Source: Pseudomonas sp. BBP2017 (GTDB lineage Bacteria; Pseudomonadota; Gammaproteobacteria; Pseudomonadales; Pseudomonadaceae). From it: a stretch of DNA of 64,000 nucleotides. The position numbers and the translations under genes are program-made. Location: assembly GCF_003024385.1 (NCBI RefSeq), contig NZ_PVZN01000001.1:1-64000 (forward strand), read 5' to 3'. Positions within the stretch are counted from its first letter, which is position 1, and each line of letters opens with the position of its first letter. This document shows, piece by piece, positions 18,774-29,629 of the stretch. The notes beneath the pieces are model-generated. The model was not told where the DNA came from. It did no database searches and was given only the letters and a program-made list of their open reading frames with translations.

Positions 18774-19610
18774 ATGTCGAAATCTTCTTACTACGCCCCT
18801 CACGGTGGCCACCCGGCTCAAACCGAGCTGCTGACAGACCGTGCCATGTTTACCGAAGCCTATGCCGTGATCCCCAAGGGCGTGATGCGTGACATCGTCA
18901 CCAGCCACCTGCCGTTCTGGGACAAGATGCGCATGTGGGTCATCGCCCGTCCGCTGACCGGTTTCTCGGAAACCTTCTCGCAATACATCGTGGAGCTGGC
19001 GCCAGAAGGCGGCAGCGAGCGCCCTGAGCTGGACAAGAACGCCGAAGCGGTGCTGTTTGTCGTCGAAGGCGAAGTCGACATCACCTTGCAGGGCAAGCCG
19101 TACACCCTGAAAGAAGGCGGCTACGCCTTCATTCCGCCGGCGGCCGACTGGAGCCTGCGCAACACCAGCGGCAAGAACGTCACCTTCCACTGGATCCGCA
19201 AGCACTACCAGGTGGTTGAAGGCCTGGCGCTGCCGGAAGCCTTCGTCACCAACGAGAAGGACATCGAGCCGATCCCGATGCCGGGCACCGACGGCGCCTG
19301 GGTCACCACACGCTTCGTCGACATGGCCGACATGCGCCACGACATGCACGTCAACATCGTGACCTTCCAGCCGGGCGGCGTGATTCCGTTCGCTGAGACC
19401 CACGTCATGGAACACGGCCTGTACGTGCTGGAAGGTAAAGCGGTGTACCGCCTGAACCAGGACTGGGTCGAGGTCGAGGCCGGTGACTTCATGTGGCTGC
19501 GCGCCTTCTGCCCGCAAGCCTGCTACTCCGGCGGTCCAGGCCCGTTCCGCTATCTGCTGTACAAAGATGTGAACCGTCATATGAATCTGGTGCTCAACCC
19601 ACAGCGTTAA
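18774..19610 (+). CDS. allE: (S)-ureidoglycine aminohydrolase (bicupin)
   Basis: A 278-residue bicupin that converts (S)-ureidoglycine to ureidoglycolate and ammonia in purine/allantoin degradation. The phrases YYAPHGGHPAQTELLTDRAMFTEAYAVIP, the first cupin (VVEGEVDITLQGK, about 85-97) and the second cupin with metal ligands in HVMEHGLYVLEGKAVYRLN (about 205-223) fit the AllE family. The start at 18774 follows weakly conserved upstream bases but matches the family N-terminus. It is monocistronic with a clean terminator after it. No other ureide genes occur in the window, so the rest of the pathway must lie elsewhere. Confidence 0.9.
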   Translation: MSKSSYYAPHGGHPAQTELLTDRAMFTEAYAVIPKGVMRDIVTSHLPFWDKMRMWVIARPLTGFSETFSQYIVELAPEGGSERPELDKNAEAVLFVVEGEVDITLQGKPYTLKEGGYAFIPPAADWSLRNTSGKNVTFHWIRKHYQVVEGLALPEAFVTNEKDIEPIPMPGTDGAWVTTRFVDMADMRHDMHVNIVTFQPGGVIPFAETHVMEHGLYVLEGKAVYRLNQDWVEVEAGDFMWLRAFCPQACYSGGPGPFRYLLYKDVNRHMNLVLNPQR

Positions 19611-19630
19611 GCCCAGGCTCGATGCACAAG

Positions 19631-19657
19631 AAGCCCGCCGTTACTGGCGGGCTTTTT
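19631..19657 (+). terminator. Rho-independent terminator after allE
   Basis: The stem AAGCCCGCC/GGCGGGCTT with a 6-base loop runs into TTTTT and lies 20 bases past the allE stop. Confidence 0.9.
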
Positions 19658-19721
19658 CGTTGCCGTGACGCTGGCCTATGCTGGAGAGACCTGACGCCCG
19701 CCCGCCTTGGAGCCTGCGCCC

Positions 19722-20360
19722 ATGAACTCCAGATTCCTCTGCGGCGCAATCCTGGCCCTGTTGCTGTGCAGCCTTGCCCAGGCGGCGGATAACTGGCAGC
19801 TGGCCAAGGACGAAGACGGCATTCAGGTGTATCTGGATGATGTGGCCGGTTCGAAGTACCAGCGCTTTCGCGGCGTGACCCTGATCAAGGCCGATGTGCG
19901 CACCTTGAGTGACCTGCAAGAGAACCTGCGGGTGGCGTGCAAATGGCTGTACGGCTGCGCCAGCATGCGCCTGCTGGATGTCGAAGGCGACAGTACCTGG
20001 GTGTACCTGACCACTGAACTGCCCTGGCCGGCCAGCCCGCGCGACATCGTGATCAAGGTGCAGACCGAGCGCAGCGACGATGGCGGGCTGATCCGCCACC
20101 TCAGCGCCGTTGCCGGCAAGGTTGAACGGCAACCGGGACTGATCCGCGTCCGCCAGCTCAAGGGCCTGTGGACCCTGATCCCCAAAGGCGAGCAACTCAC
20201 CGAAGTGACCTACCAACTGGAGGCCGATCCGGCTGGCGACATTCCCTCGTGGCTGGCCAACCAGTTCGTCATCGATGCGCCCATGGTTTCACTGCGCACC
20301 TTGCGGGCAGTGGCGGAGCGTCAAGGCCTGCGTCCGGAGCAGGAAACACCCGAAGAATGA
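19722..20360 (+). CDS. START/SRPBCC-domain periplasmic protein
   Basis: A 212-residue protein with a signal peptide (MNSRFLCGAILALLLCSLAQA) and a START-like lipid-binding fold. The signature phrases are WQLAKDEDGIQVYLDDVAGSKYQRFRG, CKWLYGCASMRLLD, WPASPRDIVI and TYQLEADPAGDIPSWLANQFV. Pseudomonas has several such exported START proteins; their ligand is unknown. The start at 19722 gives the best signal peptide. Its stop abuts the convergent LysR gene directly. Confidence 0.85.
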   Translation: MNSRFLCGAILALLLCSLAQAADNWQLAKDEDGIQVYLDDVAGSKYQRFRGVTLIKADVRTLSDLQENLRVACKWLYGCASMRLLDVEGDSTWVYLTTELPWPASPRDIVIKVQTERSDDGGLIRHLSAVAGKVERQPGLIRVRQLKGLWTLIPKGEQLTEVTYQLEADPAGDIPSWLANQFVIDAPMVSLRTLRAVAERQGLRPEQETPEE

Positions 20361-21242
20361 CTACACCTCATGGGCTTCCAGCAGACTCGCCAACACCCCC
20401 GCCAACGCCTTGACCATCGGATCGGCGGTCGGTCGATGGACGATGACGATTTCGTAGCTGTCGATCATCGGCAGGCCGTTCTGCTCACCCAGCACCGCAT
20501 GCTCACGGGTCGCCGCGCGCGGCGGCAGCAGGCTGATGCCCATGCCATCGGCGACGGCGGCCTGGATGCCACTGAGGCTCGAGCTGGTGAAGCTGATGCG
20601 CCAGCGCCGGCCCATGCTTTCGATGGCGTTGATCATGTCGTCGCGGTACAGCCCCCGCGGCGGGAAGGTCACCAGTGGAATCGGGTCGAGGTCGATCGAG
20701 GGCGTGCTGGCGCTGTCGATCCACTGCAACTCTTCCGGCCAGCAGGCCACCCCTTCACGGCTGTTGCGCCGCTGTTTGAGCAATACCAGGTCGAGCTCAC
20801 CGTTGTCGTAGCTCTGGCTCAGGTCACGGCACAGGCCGCTGGTGACCTCCAGCTTGACCTGCTGGTACTTGCGATTGAACGCCGACAAGGCATTGGTGGT
20901 GCGCCCACCGACAAAATCCTCCGGTACCCCCAAACGCACGGTCACACCCACGGTGGCGCCGGCCAGGGCTTCAAGCATCTGGTCATTGAGGGCCAGCATG
21001 TGACGGGCGTAGCCGAGCAAAGTCTGGCCGGCATCGGTGGGCAATACATCGCGATTGCCACGCACCAGCAGGCGATGGCCGACCATGTCTTCCAGGCGCC
21101 GCACTTTCTGGCTGACGGTCGACTGGGTGGAATGCAGACGTGCGGCAGCGGTGGTAAAGCTGCCGCAGTCGGCCACCACGACAATGGCCCGAAGCAGGTC
21201 CAGATCGAACAACGACCTATTCGGTTTTACACTGATGTCCAT
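20361..21242 (-). CDS. LysR-family transcriptional regulator
   Basis: A 293-residue LysR protein. The winged HTH occupies residues 10-70 (LDLLRAIVVVADCGSFTTAAARLHSTQSTVSQKVRRLE). The effector domain spans about 95-290, with VRLGVPEDF at its start and ADGMGISLLPPRA near 240. The divergent neighbour is an ankyrin gene 78 bases away; the usual LysR target would be there or the gene itself. Effector unknown. Confidence 0.9.
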   Translation of the reverse strand: MDISVKPNRSLFDLDLLRAIVVVADCGSFTTAAARLHSTQSTVSQKVRRLEDMVGHRLLVRGNRDVLPTDAGQTLLGYARHMLALNDQMLEALAGATVGVTVRLGVPEDFVGGRTTNALSAFNRKYQQVKLEVTSGLCRDLSQSYDNGELDLVLLKQRRNSREGVACWPEELQWIDSASTPSIDLDPIPLVTFPPRGLYRDDMINAIESMGRRWRISFTSSSLSGIQAAVADGMGISLLPPRAATREHAVLGEQNGLPMIDSYEIVIVHRPTADPMVKALAGVLASLLEAHEV

Positions 21243-21320
21243 GTAAATATTTAACTTCTAAATGGTGAGCACGATTTCTATCATGCCCCCATTCACGGGA
21301 CAACCCACGGAGACAAGCGG

Positions 21321-22016
21321 ATGCGCCTGGAACACCTCAACGTTTTTTTCGCATTCCTATTGGCCATGATGACCTCGATCACCGCCAGCGCCGAAGGCGG
21401 CGTGCTGGAAAACCAGCTGCGCGAAGCCGCTGACAACGGCGACGCCGCGCGCGTACGCAGCCTGCTTGAACAAGGCGCCAACCGCGAAGCCCGCGACAAG
21501 CTGGGCCGCACGCCGCTGCTGCTGGCGACCCATCGCAACCAGGTCGAAGCGGCACGGGTGCTGATCGAGGCCGGGGCCGATGTCAACGCCAAGGACAACA
21601 TCGACGACAGCCCTTACCTGTATGCCGGTGCGCGTGGCTTCAACCAGATCCTGCGCCTGACCCTGGCCCACGGCGCCGACCTCAAGAGCACCAACCGCTA
21701 TGGCGGTACGGCGCTGATCCCGGCGGCCGAGCGTGGCCATGTCGACAACGTGCGCACCCTGATCGACGCGGGTGTCGACGTGAATCACCTCAATCGCCTG
21801 CACTGGACGGCCTTGATGGAAGCCATCGTGCTCAGCGACGGCGGGCCGCGTCATGTGGAGATTGTCGAGATGCTGGTCAAGGCCGGGGCCGATGTGAACA
21901 TTGCCGACAAGGATTGCGTGACGCCGTTGGCGCATGCGCGTGAGCGTGGCTATACGGCGATGGTGAAGATTCTGGAGGCAGCATCGCGGGGCAAGCCCGC
22001 CACCGGAGCGCTATAA
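21321..22016 (+). CDS. Exported ankyrin-repeat protein
   Basis: A 231-residue protein with a signal peptide (MRLEHLNVFFAFLLAMMTSITASA) and five or six ankyrin repeats between residues 30 and 215 (for example GRTPLLLATHRNQVEAARVLIEAGADVNAKD is one full unit). It likely acts as a periplasmic protein-binding module. Such genes in Pseudomonas often accompany catalases (AnkB), but no catalase is present here. The last ten residues (SRGKPATGAL) are encoded by a REP element that has captured the stop codon, so the original C-terminus was probably different. Confidence 0.88.
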   Translation: MRLEHLNVFFAFLLAMMTSITASAEGGVLENQLREAADNGDAARVRSLLEQGANREARDKLGRTPLLLATHRNQVEAARVLIEAGADVNAKDNIDDSPYLYAGARGFNQILRLTLAHGADLKSTNRYGGTALIPAAERGHVDNVRTLIDAGVDVNHLNRLHWTALMEAIVLSDGGPRHVEIVEMLVKAGADVNIADKDCVTPLAHARERGYTAMVKILEAASRGKPATGAL

Positions 22017-22047
22017 CCCCCTGTGGGAGCGGGCTTGCCCCGCGATG
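21984..22047. repeat. Pair of inverted REP elements
   Basis: TCGCGGGGCAAGCCCGC (21984-22000) and its inverse GTGGGAGCGGGCTTGCCCCGCGATG (22023-22047) form a back-to-back pair. The pair overlaps the 3' end of the ankyrin gene and abuts the tatA-like stop, so it lies between two convergent genes and may act as a transcription barrier. Confidence 0.8.
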
Positions 22048-22051
22048 AATT

Positions 22052-22228
22052 TCATACCTTATCGATCTTGGCGGGAGGCGTTGGCTCTTCGTCCTGGTTC
22101 ACCGAGCGACGAAAGCCCTTGATCGACTCCCCCAGATCACTGCCCAGGGTCTTGAGCCGCTTGCTGCCGAACACCAGTACCACCACAACCAGCAGTACTC
22201 CCCAGTGTTTCCAGTCGAACACACCCAT
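22052..22228 (-). CDS. TatA/TatE-like twin-arginine translocase subunit
   Basis: A 58-residue protein, read directly from the sequence: it opens [20 protein letters not shown], followed by [21 protein letters not shown] and a charged tail. A short N-terminal membrane helix, the FGS hinge, an amphipathic helix containing LGxxLGxxIKGF, and an acidic C-terminus are exactly the TatA plan. It forms the pore of twin-arginine export. It lies 17 bases downstream of pobA on the same strand, apparently in its operon. It is an orphan, with no tatB/C here; the p-cresol cluster nearby has a Tat-type substrate (PchX-like protein). Confidence 0.85.
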   Translation of the reverse strand: MGVFDWKHWGVLLVVVVLVFGSKRLKTLGSDLGESIKGFRRSVNQDEEPTPPAKIDKV

Positions 22229-22245
22229 GCTCCACCCTCCTTCGC

Positions 22246-24478
<2,233 letters not shown>

Positions 24479-24480
24479 TT

Positions 24481-24500
24481 GCGACTTTTACACAAGTCGC
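24481..24500 (+). terminator. Dyad after pobR (terminator or regulator site)
   Basis: The arms GCGACTT/AAGTCGC with a 6-base loop start two bases past the pobR stop and are followed by TGAAATTTCTT. It could end the pobR transcript, or be the upstream activator site for the sigma-54-like promoter about 90 bases downstream. Confidence 0.45.
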
Positions 24501-24586
24501 TGAAATTTCTTAACAAACGCCAGCACCACAGCACTAAAAAAGCCGAGCAAAATCAGCAAACCATTGATAAACAAGGGATAAAAAAC

Positions 24587-24602
24587 TGGCACAGGATTTG
24601 AT
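24587..24602 (+). promoter_or_regulatory. Sigma-54-like promoter of the porin gene
   Basis: TGGCACAGGATTTGAT matches the -24/-12 consensus TGGCAC-N5-TTGC except for GA in place of GC at -12, with the required 10-base spacing. It sits 58 bases before the porin start and close to a sigma-54 activator gene. Confidence 0.55.
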
Positions 24603-24638
24603 AGGGCCCGTGTAGGCGCTGTACGGCGCCACACCCAT

Positions 24639-24646
24639 AACAATAA
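24639..24646 (+). promoter_or_regulatory. Crc/Hfq catabolite-activity motif in the porin leader
   Basis: AACAATAA fits AANAANAA, the Hfq/Crc-binding motif of Pseudomonas catabolic mRNAs. The 15 bases CCCATAACAATAAGG recur identically before the cytochrome gene at 29284. Confidence 0.5.
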
Positions 24647-24659
24647 GGTTGACCCTCTC

Positions 24660-25583
24660 ATGTTCAAACGCGCCCCGCTGCACCTCGCCGCCAGCCTGTT
24701 GCTGGCCACCTCCACCTGGCAGGCCCAAGCCACCGAAGGCGGCATCTCCTCCTGGCCCATGGGCATCGAACTCTATGGCATGGGTATCCTGCCGCCACCG
24801 GGAACCTACGGCCAGTTGTTCGTCGGCAACTACCTGGCCGACAGCCTGCGCGACAATAGCGGTGCCAAGGCCGCCGATATCGACCTGCGCGTCACCACCC
24901 TGGTACCGCGTTACGTCTGGGTCACGGAACAGAAAGTGTTCGGCGGCGACCTGGGCTTTCACGCCCTGCTGCCCCTCAATGACATGCGCCTGAACGTCAG
25001 CAGTGGGCCCCACGACCACAAGCGTGGTATCGGTGATGCCCATCTGGGGCCGGTGATCGGCTTTCACCCCAGTGACAAACTGCACATCGCCACCGGGGTC
25101 GACTTCGTCCTGCCTACCGCCAGCGAATATGACGAAAATGACCTGATCAACCTCGGCAACCACTACTACACCGTACAAGGTGTGCTGGCGATGACCTACC
25201 TGGACCCCAACGGCTTGAATGCCGATGTGCGCCTGATGTACGACTACAACTTCGAGAACAAGGCCACCGACTATCAGTCTGGCCGCGAACTGCACGCCGA
25301 CTACACCCTCGGCTGGGGCCTGGGCAACGGGTGGGTGCTGGGGGTTGGCGGGCATGCCTACCAGCAGGTCAGCGACGACAAGTGCAGCGCCGGCGAATGC
25401 TCGGCCGCCGCCCTGGTCGAGGCCAGTGACGGCAACCGCGGCCGCTCGTTCTCCATCGGCCCCGCCGTGCAATACAGCAGCAAGCAAGGCTGGATGTTCA
25501 GCGCCAAATGGCAGGACGAATCCGGTGTACGCAACCGTGCCGAGGGCCAGACTTACTGGCTCAAATTCACCACGGCACTTTAA
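24660..25583 (+). CDS. MetA-pathway outer-membrane channel (phenol-degradation 'meta' family)
   Basis: A 307-residue protein with a signal peptide (MFKRAPLHLAASLLLATSTWQAQA) and a beta-rich mature chain ending in aromatic/hydrophobic strands. The phrases EGGISSWPMGIELYGMGILPPPGTY, the HLGPVIGFHPSD region and the repeated amphipathic strands match the transporter/phenol MetA-degradation family, whose members sit in aromatic-catabolism clusters. They are thought to move hydrophobic aromatics across the outer membrane. It is placed between pobR and the sigma-54 activator, with its own sigma-54-like promoter, so p-cresol or a similar phenol is the likely substrate (inference). Confidence 0.85.
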   Translation: MFKRAPLHLAASLLLATSTWQAQATEGGISSWPMGIELYGMGILPPPGTYGQLFVGNYLADSLRDNSGAKAADIDLRVTTLVPRYVWVTEQKVFGGDLGFHALLPLNDMRLNVSSGPHDHKRGIGDAHLGPVIGFHPSDKLHIATGVDFVLPTASEYDENDLINLGNHYYTVQGVLAMTYLDPNGLNADVRLMYDYNFENKATDYQSGRELHADYTLGWGLGNGWVLGVGGHAYQQVSDDKCSAGECSAAALVEASDGNRGRSFSIGPAVQYSSKQGWMFSAKWQDESGVRNRAEGQTYWLKFTTAL

Positions 25584-25599
25584 GCCTCTGCCATCCGGG

Positions 25600-27438
25600 T
25601 CAGCTGCCCTTGAGCCGGTAGCTGACCTGGGCACGGCTCATACCGAGCATCTGCGCCGCCGCTGTAACGTTGCCGCCCGAGCGCTCCAGCGCCAGACGCA
25701 CCAGGCGCCGTTCGATTTCCTCCAGCGAGGTGCCCAGTACCCGCTCCTGCCCGGCGAAGAAGGCCTGCAGGCTGGCGAGTTCCGGGGCCTCGGTTGCCAC
25801 CTGGCTTTGCCCTGTTTCAGTGTCCTTGGGGGTGGCCCGAGGTGCTGCGCTACCCAGCGCCAAATGCCCTTCGGCAGTCAGGCCGATCGCCGAGTCAATC
25901 AACGGGGCGCCGGCCTCGGCGAGGTGCACCACATCGATGACTTCGCCGTCACTGGCAGCAATCACCCCACGCTCCACCAGGTTCTGCAGCTCGCGAATAT
26001 TGCCGGGGAAACGATAGGTCAACAGCGCGTTGACCAGACGCATACTGAAGCCCAATAACTGACGGCCATGGCGCTGGCTGAAGCGGCGCAGGAAATAGCT
26101 CATCAGCAACGGTATGTCTTCGCGCCGCTCGCGCAGCGGTGGCAAGTGAATGGGGAAGACGTTCAAGCGATAGAACAGGTCCTCACGAAAACGCCCCGCT
26201 TCAACCTCCTTGCGCAGGTCGAGGTTGGTCGCGGCAATCACCCGCACATCGACCTGGATCGACGAGGTGCCGCCGACCCGCTCGATCTCGCCTTCCTGCA
26301 AGGCGCGCAGAATCTTGCTCTGGGCATGCAGACTCAAGGTGGCGATCTCATCGAGAAACAGTGTGCCACCATTGGCCCGCTCGAAACGCCCGGGCCGCGA
26401 ACGTTCGGCACCGGTGAAGGCGCCGCGTTCGACACCGAACAATTCGGCCTCGACCAGGTTTTCCGGCAAGGTCGCGCAGTTCAATGCCACCATCGGTATG
26501 TGCTGGCGAGGACTGGCCTGGTGCAGGGCGTGGGCGAACAATTCCTTGCCCACGCCCGACTCACCGGTCAACAGCACCGTGGCCTGGGTCGGCGCCACGC
26601 GCTGCAACAATTGGCTGGCGGCGACGAAACTGGCAGAAATGCCCACCAGCTGCTTGCCATCGGTCGGCACCTCCAGCTCGGCGACCCGGGTATCGACCTG
26701 CGAGGCATAAGTACTGCGGCTGAGAAAGTCGCCAGGGTCCAGATAAGCCAGGTCGACATCGATATCCTCCCACTGCTCGGCCGGTTTGCCGACGATACGG
26801 CAAGCCGGATGGCCCATGGCCCGGCACTGCAGCTCGCGAAACACCACCAGACGCCCGAGCAGTGACGAGGCGTAGCCACTGGCATAGCCGATCTCCATCC
26901 AGCACGCCGGCTCCCCTCCAAGACCATAAGCGGCGATGTGCTCATCAACCTCCAGAGAGTTGTGCCAGAGAAATTCCGAATAGAAGTGGCCGATGCCCGA
27001 ATCGATCTCAAAGCGCACGACCTCGACATTGACCATGCCTTCGAGCATGTGCAGGCGTGGACCGGCACTGTAGAGGCTGGCGTGATCGCCCTCGGGCCAC
27101 TGCTCGCTGACCTGGGCGGCATCGCGCGCGCCCGCCTGCCAGCCAATGCGCGTGAGCAGGCCGCGGGCCTTGTCCAGGCCCAGCGCCTCGATCAGTTCAC
27201 GACGAATAGCGCCGAAGGCCGAACCTTGCAGCAGCATCATGCGCTGGCCACACAGCCAGATACTGCCGTCCTGTGGGGCAAACGCCACAGACTGCGCCAG
27301 TTGTTCGGCCGAGGGCAGGCCAGTGGCGCCGAACTGGTTGGTGCGGTCGACAATCAGACTTTTGTGGCGGCCCAGTACCTGTCTGAAAAAGTCTTCATCG
27401 ACGGCACGGCCAGGCTTGCCAGGTGTTGTAGATGTCAT
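25600..27438 (-). CDS. Sigma-54-dependent activator with XylR-N/V4R sensor (PchR/DmpR class)
   Basis: A 612-residue NtrC-type activator of the XylR/DmpR aromatic-sensing class. The N-terminal XylR-N/V4R sensor covers about 20-215, with the zinc/ligand segment ASSLLGRLVVFRELQCRAMGHPACRIVGKP near its end. The AAA+ domain spans about 265-505: Walker A GESGVGKE, the sigma-54 contact loop GAFTGA, and Walker B GGTLFLDEIA. The Fis-type HTH is at the C-terminus (GGNVTAAAQMLGMSRAQVSYRLKG). It is divergent from the aldehyde dehydrogenase gene with a 331-base regulatory region, and convergent with the porin gene. It likely activates both in response to p-cresol or related alkylphenols; the effector is inferred from context. 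Confidence 0.9.
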   Translation of the reverse strand: MTSTTPGKPGRAVDEDFFRQVLGRHKSLIVDRTNQFGATGLPSAEQLAQSVAFAPQDGSIWLCGQRMMLLQGSAFGAIRRELIEALGLDKARGLLTRIGWQAGARDAAQVSEQWPEGDHASLYSAGPRLHMLEGMVNVEVVRFEIDSGIGHFYSEFLWHNSLEVDEHIAAYGLGGEPACWMEIGYASGYASSLLGRLVVFRELQCRAMGHPACRIVGKPAEQWEDIDVDLAYLDPGDFLSRSTYASQVDTRVAELEVPTDGKQLVGISASFVAASQLLQRVAPTQATVLLTGESGVGKELFAHALHQASPRQHIPMVALNCATLPENLVEAELFGVERGAFTGAERSRPGRFERANGGTLFLDEIATLSLHAQSKILRALQEGEIERVGGTSSIQVDVRVIAATNLDLRKEVEAGRFREDLFYRLNVFPIHLPPLRERREDIPLLMSYFLRRFSQRHGRQLLGFSMRLVNALLTYRFPGNIRELQNLVERGVIAASDGEVIDVVHLAEAGAPLIDSAIGLTAEGHLALGSAAPRATPKDTETGQSQVATEAPELASLQAFFAGQERVLGTSLEEIERRLVRLALERSGGNVTAAAQMLGMSRAQVSYRLKGS

Positions 27439-27498
27439 AGGCAATACCAAAAGCAGAAGGTAAGACTTGCAGTATGCCCCCCACCTCAGCCCGGTCAA

Positions 27499-27514
27499 TT
27501 GGCCAGTAGGCCAA
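27499..27514. promoter_or_regulatory. Candidate upstream activator site
   Basis: TTGGCCAGTAGGCCAA is an inverted repeat with perfect 6-bp arms, about 195 bases upstream of the -24 element before pchA and 61 bases from the activator gene start. This is the usual distance and form of a XylR/DmpR-type enhancer. The rest of the 331-base gap (27439-27769) holds only promoter elements and no gene. Confidence 0.5.
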
Positions 27515-27707
27515 GGATAGCGCCGGGATACGCAAATGACCGATTACCGCCCGGATTTTGTCTTGGCGTCGCCTGCGTCGAGCTTTCTGCATTCGGCGAC
27601 TTCTCTGCATAAATTTTCGCACCTGCTGCCGTCAGCGTTTTCTACGCACCTTCATAAAAATTATCTAACCAGTTGTTTTAATTGGATTTTTACTCGCAAA
27701 GCCAACA

Positions 27708-27723
27708 TGGCACGATAGTTGTT
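27708..27723 (+). promoter_or_regulatory. Sigma-54 promoter of the pch-like operon
   Basis: TGGCACGATAGTTGTT matches TGGCAC-N5-TTGC with GG and G(T) ten bases apart. It lies 47 bases before the aldehyde dehydrogenase start, with a sigma-54 activator gene divergent to it. Confidence 0.75.
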
Positions 27724-27769
27724 CTAGGCTGATCATCGAACCCTTTTCGACACAATAAGAGAGAATCCG

Positions 27770-29245
27770 ATGACCCCTACCCGCCCTGCCTACCAGAACC
27801 TTCACCTGCAGCCGCTGGCTGGACACTGGCGTGCTGGCAGCGCCGAGCGCTCGCTGACGGTACTCGACCCGTTCAACCAGCAAACCCTGCTGCAGATTCC
27901 CATGGCCAACCGCGACGACCTCGATGCGGCTTACCGCAGTGCCCGCCAGGTACAGCCGGACTGGGCCGCACAATCCCCGGCCGCGCGCAGCCAGGTGATG
28001 CTCGAGGCCGTGCGCATCTTCGATGAGCGTCGTGAAGAAATCATCGACTGGATCATTCGCGAGTCCGGCAGCACCCGGATCAAGGCCCAGATCGAATGGG
28101 GCGCCGCCCGCGCCATTACCCTGGAGTCGGCGAGCCTGCCCAGCCGCGTCCACGGGCGCATTGTCAGCTCCAACATTCCAGGCAAAGAAAGCCGGGTATA
28201 CCGCAAGCCGCTTGGGGTGATCGGGGTGATCAGCCCGTGGAACTTCCCCTTGCACCTGACCGCCCGCTCGCTGGCACCGGCCTTGGCCCTGGGCAACACC
28301 GTGGTGGTCAAACCGGCCAGCGACACCCCGGTCAGCGGCGGCCTGCTGCTGGCGCGCATCTTCGAAGAGGCCGGCTTGCCTGCCGGTGCGCTAAGCGTGG
28401 TGGTGGGTGCCGGTGCCGAGATCGGTGACGCCTTTGTCGAGCACCCGGTGCCTGCGTTCATCTCGTTTACCGGCTCGACCCAGGTCGGGCGCAACATCGG
28501 CCGCATTGCCAGCGGCGGTGAACACCTCAAGCACCTGGCACTGGAACTGGGTGGCAACAGCCCGTTCGTGGTCCTGGCCGATGCCGACCTGGAACAGGCG
28601 GTCCACGCTGCGGTGGTGGGCAAGTTCCTGCATCAGGGGCAGATCTGCATGGCGGTCAACCGCATCATCGTCGAGCAGCCACTGCTTGAAGCGTTCACCC
28701 AACGCTTTGTCGAGCGGGTCAAGGCCCTGCCCTGCGGCGACCCGAACCTGCCCGGCACGGTGATCGGCCCGGTGATCAACGCCCGCCAGCTTGAGGGCCT
28801 GCAAGACAAGATTGCCACCGCCCAAGCCGAAGGTGCCCAACTGCTGCTGGGCGGCCAGGCCCAGGGCAATGTGCTGCCGCCCCATGTGTTCGGCAACGTC
28901 AGCGCCGAGATGAACATCGCCCATGACGAGATCTTCGGCCCGCTGGTGGGTATCCAGGTCGCACGCGATGCCGAGCATGCCCTGGAACTGGCCAACCGCA
29001 GCGAATACGGGCTGTCCAGCGCGGTGTTCAGCGCCAGTCTCGAGCGTGCTGTGCAATTCGCCCAACGCCTGCATGCCGGCATGACCCACATCAACGACAT
29101 CCCGGTCAACGACGAGCCCAACGCCCCGTTCGGCGGCGAGAAAAACTCCGGGCTGGGGCGTTTCAACGGTGACTGGGCGATCGAAGAGTTCACTACCGAC
29201 CACTGGATCACCGTGCAGCACCAGCCGCGCGATTACCCATTCTGA
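27770..29245 (+). CDS. pchA: Aldehyde dehydrogenase (4-hydroxybenzaldehyde dehydrogenase)
   Basis: A 491-residue NAD(P)-dependent aldehyde dehydrogenase. The NAD-binding motif is FTGSTQVGR (about 241-249), the catalytic Glu lies in [11 protein letters not shown] (about 263), and the nucleophile Cys in [11 protein letters not shown] (about 297). In 4-cresol pathways this enzyme (PchA) oxidises 4-hydroxybenzaldehyde to 4-hydroxybenzoate. Here it is the first gene after the sigma-54 promoter and is followed in the pch order by cytochrome, Tat-type protein and flavoprotein genes. A weak Crc-like CACAATAA lies 12 bases upstream (27751-27758). A vanillin or cuminaldehyde-type substrate cannot be excluded. 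Confidence 0.87.
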   Translation: MTPTRPAYQNLHLQPLAGHWRAGSAERSLTVLDPFNQQTLLQIPMANRDDLDAAYRSARQVQPDWAAQSPAARSQVMLEAVRIFDERREEIIDWIIRESGSTRIKAQIEWGAARAITLESASLPSRVHGRIVSSNIPGKESRVYRKPLGVIGVISPWNFPLHLTARSLAPALALGNTVVVKPASDTPVSGGLLLARIFEEAGLPAGALSVVVGAGAEIGDAFVEHPVPAFISFTGSTQVGRNIGRIASGGEHLKHLALELGGNSPFVVLADADLEQAVHAAVVGKFLHQGQICMAVNRIIVEQPLLEAFTQRFVERVKALPCGDPNLPGTVIGPVINARQLEGLQDKIATAQAEGAQLLLGGQAQGNVLPPHVFGNVSAEMNIAHDEIFGPLVGIQVARDAEHALELANRSEYGLSSAVFSASLERAVQFAQRLHAGMTHINDIPVNDEPNAPFGGEKNSGLGRFNGDWAIEEFTTDHWITVQHQPRDYPF

Positions 29246-29265
29246 TTGCCTGAACTACATCCCAT

Positions 29266-29273
29266 AACAATAA
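29266..29273 (+). promoter_or_regulatory. Crc/Hfq motif and ribosome site before pchC
   Basis: AACAATAA overlaps the Shine-Dalgarno region (AAGGAG at 29272-29277). This is the position where Hfq/Crc binding would block translation. Confidence 0.5.
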
Positions 29274-29283
29274 GGAGTCCGCA

Positions 29284-29619
29284 ATGTCCCTACTGCCCAA
29301 CCGCCAGGCTGTGCGACGGACCGTCACCACCTGCCTTGCCCTGCCCTTGATCCTGCTGGCCGGCACTGCTGCCGCCGATGGCGACGGGGTGTGGAAAGGT
29401 GGCGAAAATGTCTATGCGAAAGTCTGCGGCCACTGCCATGAAGGCCAGGTCGGCCCGCAGCTCAAAGGCCGACAATTGCCGGCGGCGTACATCAGCGCCG
29501 TAGTGCGCAACGGCTTTCGCGCCATGCCCGCCTTCCCCGCCTCGTTCATCGACGACAACGCCCTGCAACAGGTGGGCGACTACATCGCCACGTCCCCTGC
29601 GCCTGCGGCCAAACCTTGA
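29284..29619 (+). CDS. pchC: c-type cytochrome subunit of the cresol dehydrogenase
   Basis: A 111-residue protein with a signal peptide (residues 1-31, ending TAAA) and one haem site CGHCH at about 48-52. The distal Met is probably in NGFRAMPAFP (about 80-85). Size and position match the small PchC/EhyA cytochrome that accepts electrons from the flavoprotein in 4-cresol dehydrogenase (a periplasmic flavocytochrome). It is separated from pchA by 38 bases and from the next gene by about 10, clearly in one operon. Confidence 0.88.
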   Translation: MSLLPNRQAVRRTVTTCLALPLILLAGTAAADGDGVWKGGENVYAKVCGHCHEGQVGPQLKGRQLPAAYISAVVRNGFRAMPAFPASFIDDNALQQVGDYIATSPAPAAKP

Positions 29620-29629
29620 GGGCACTGTG

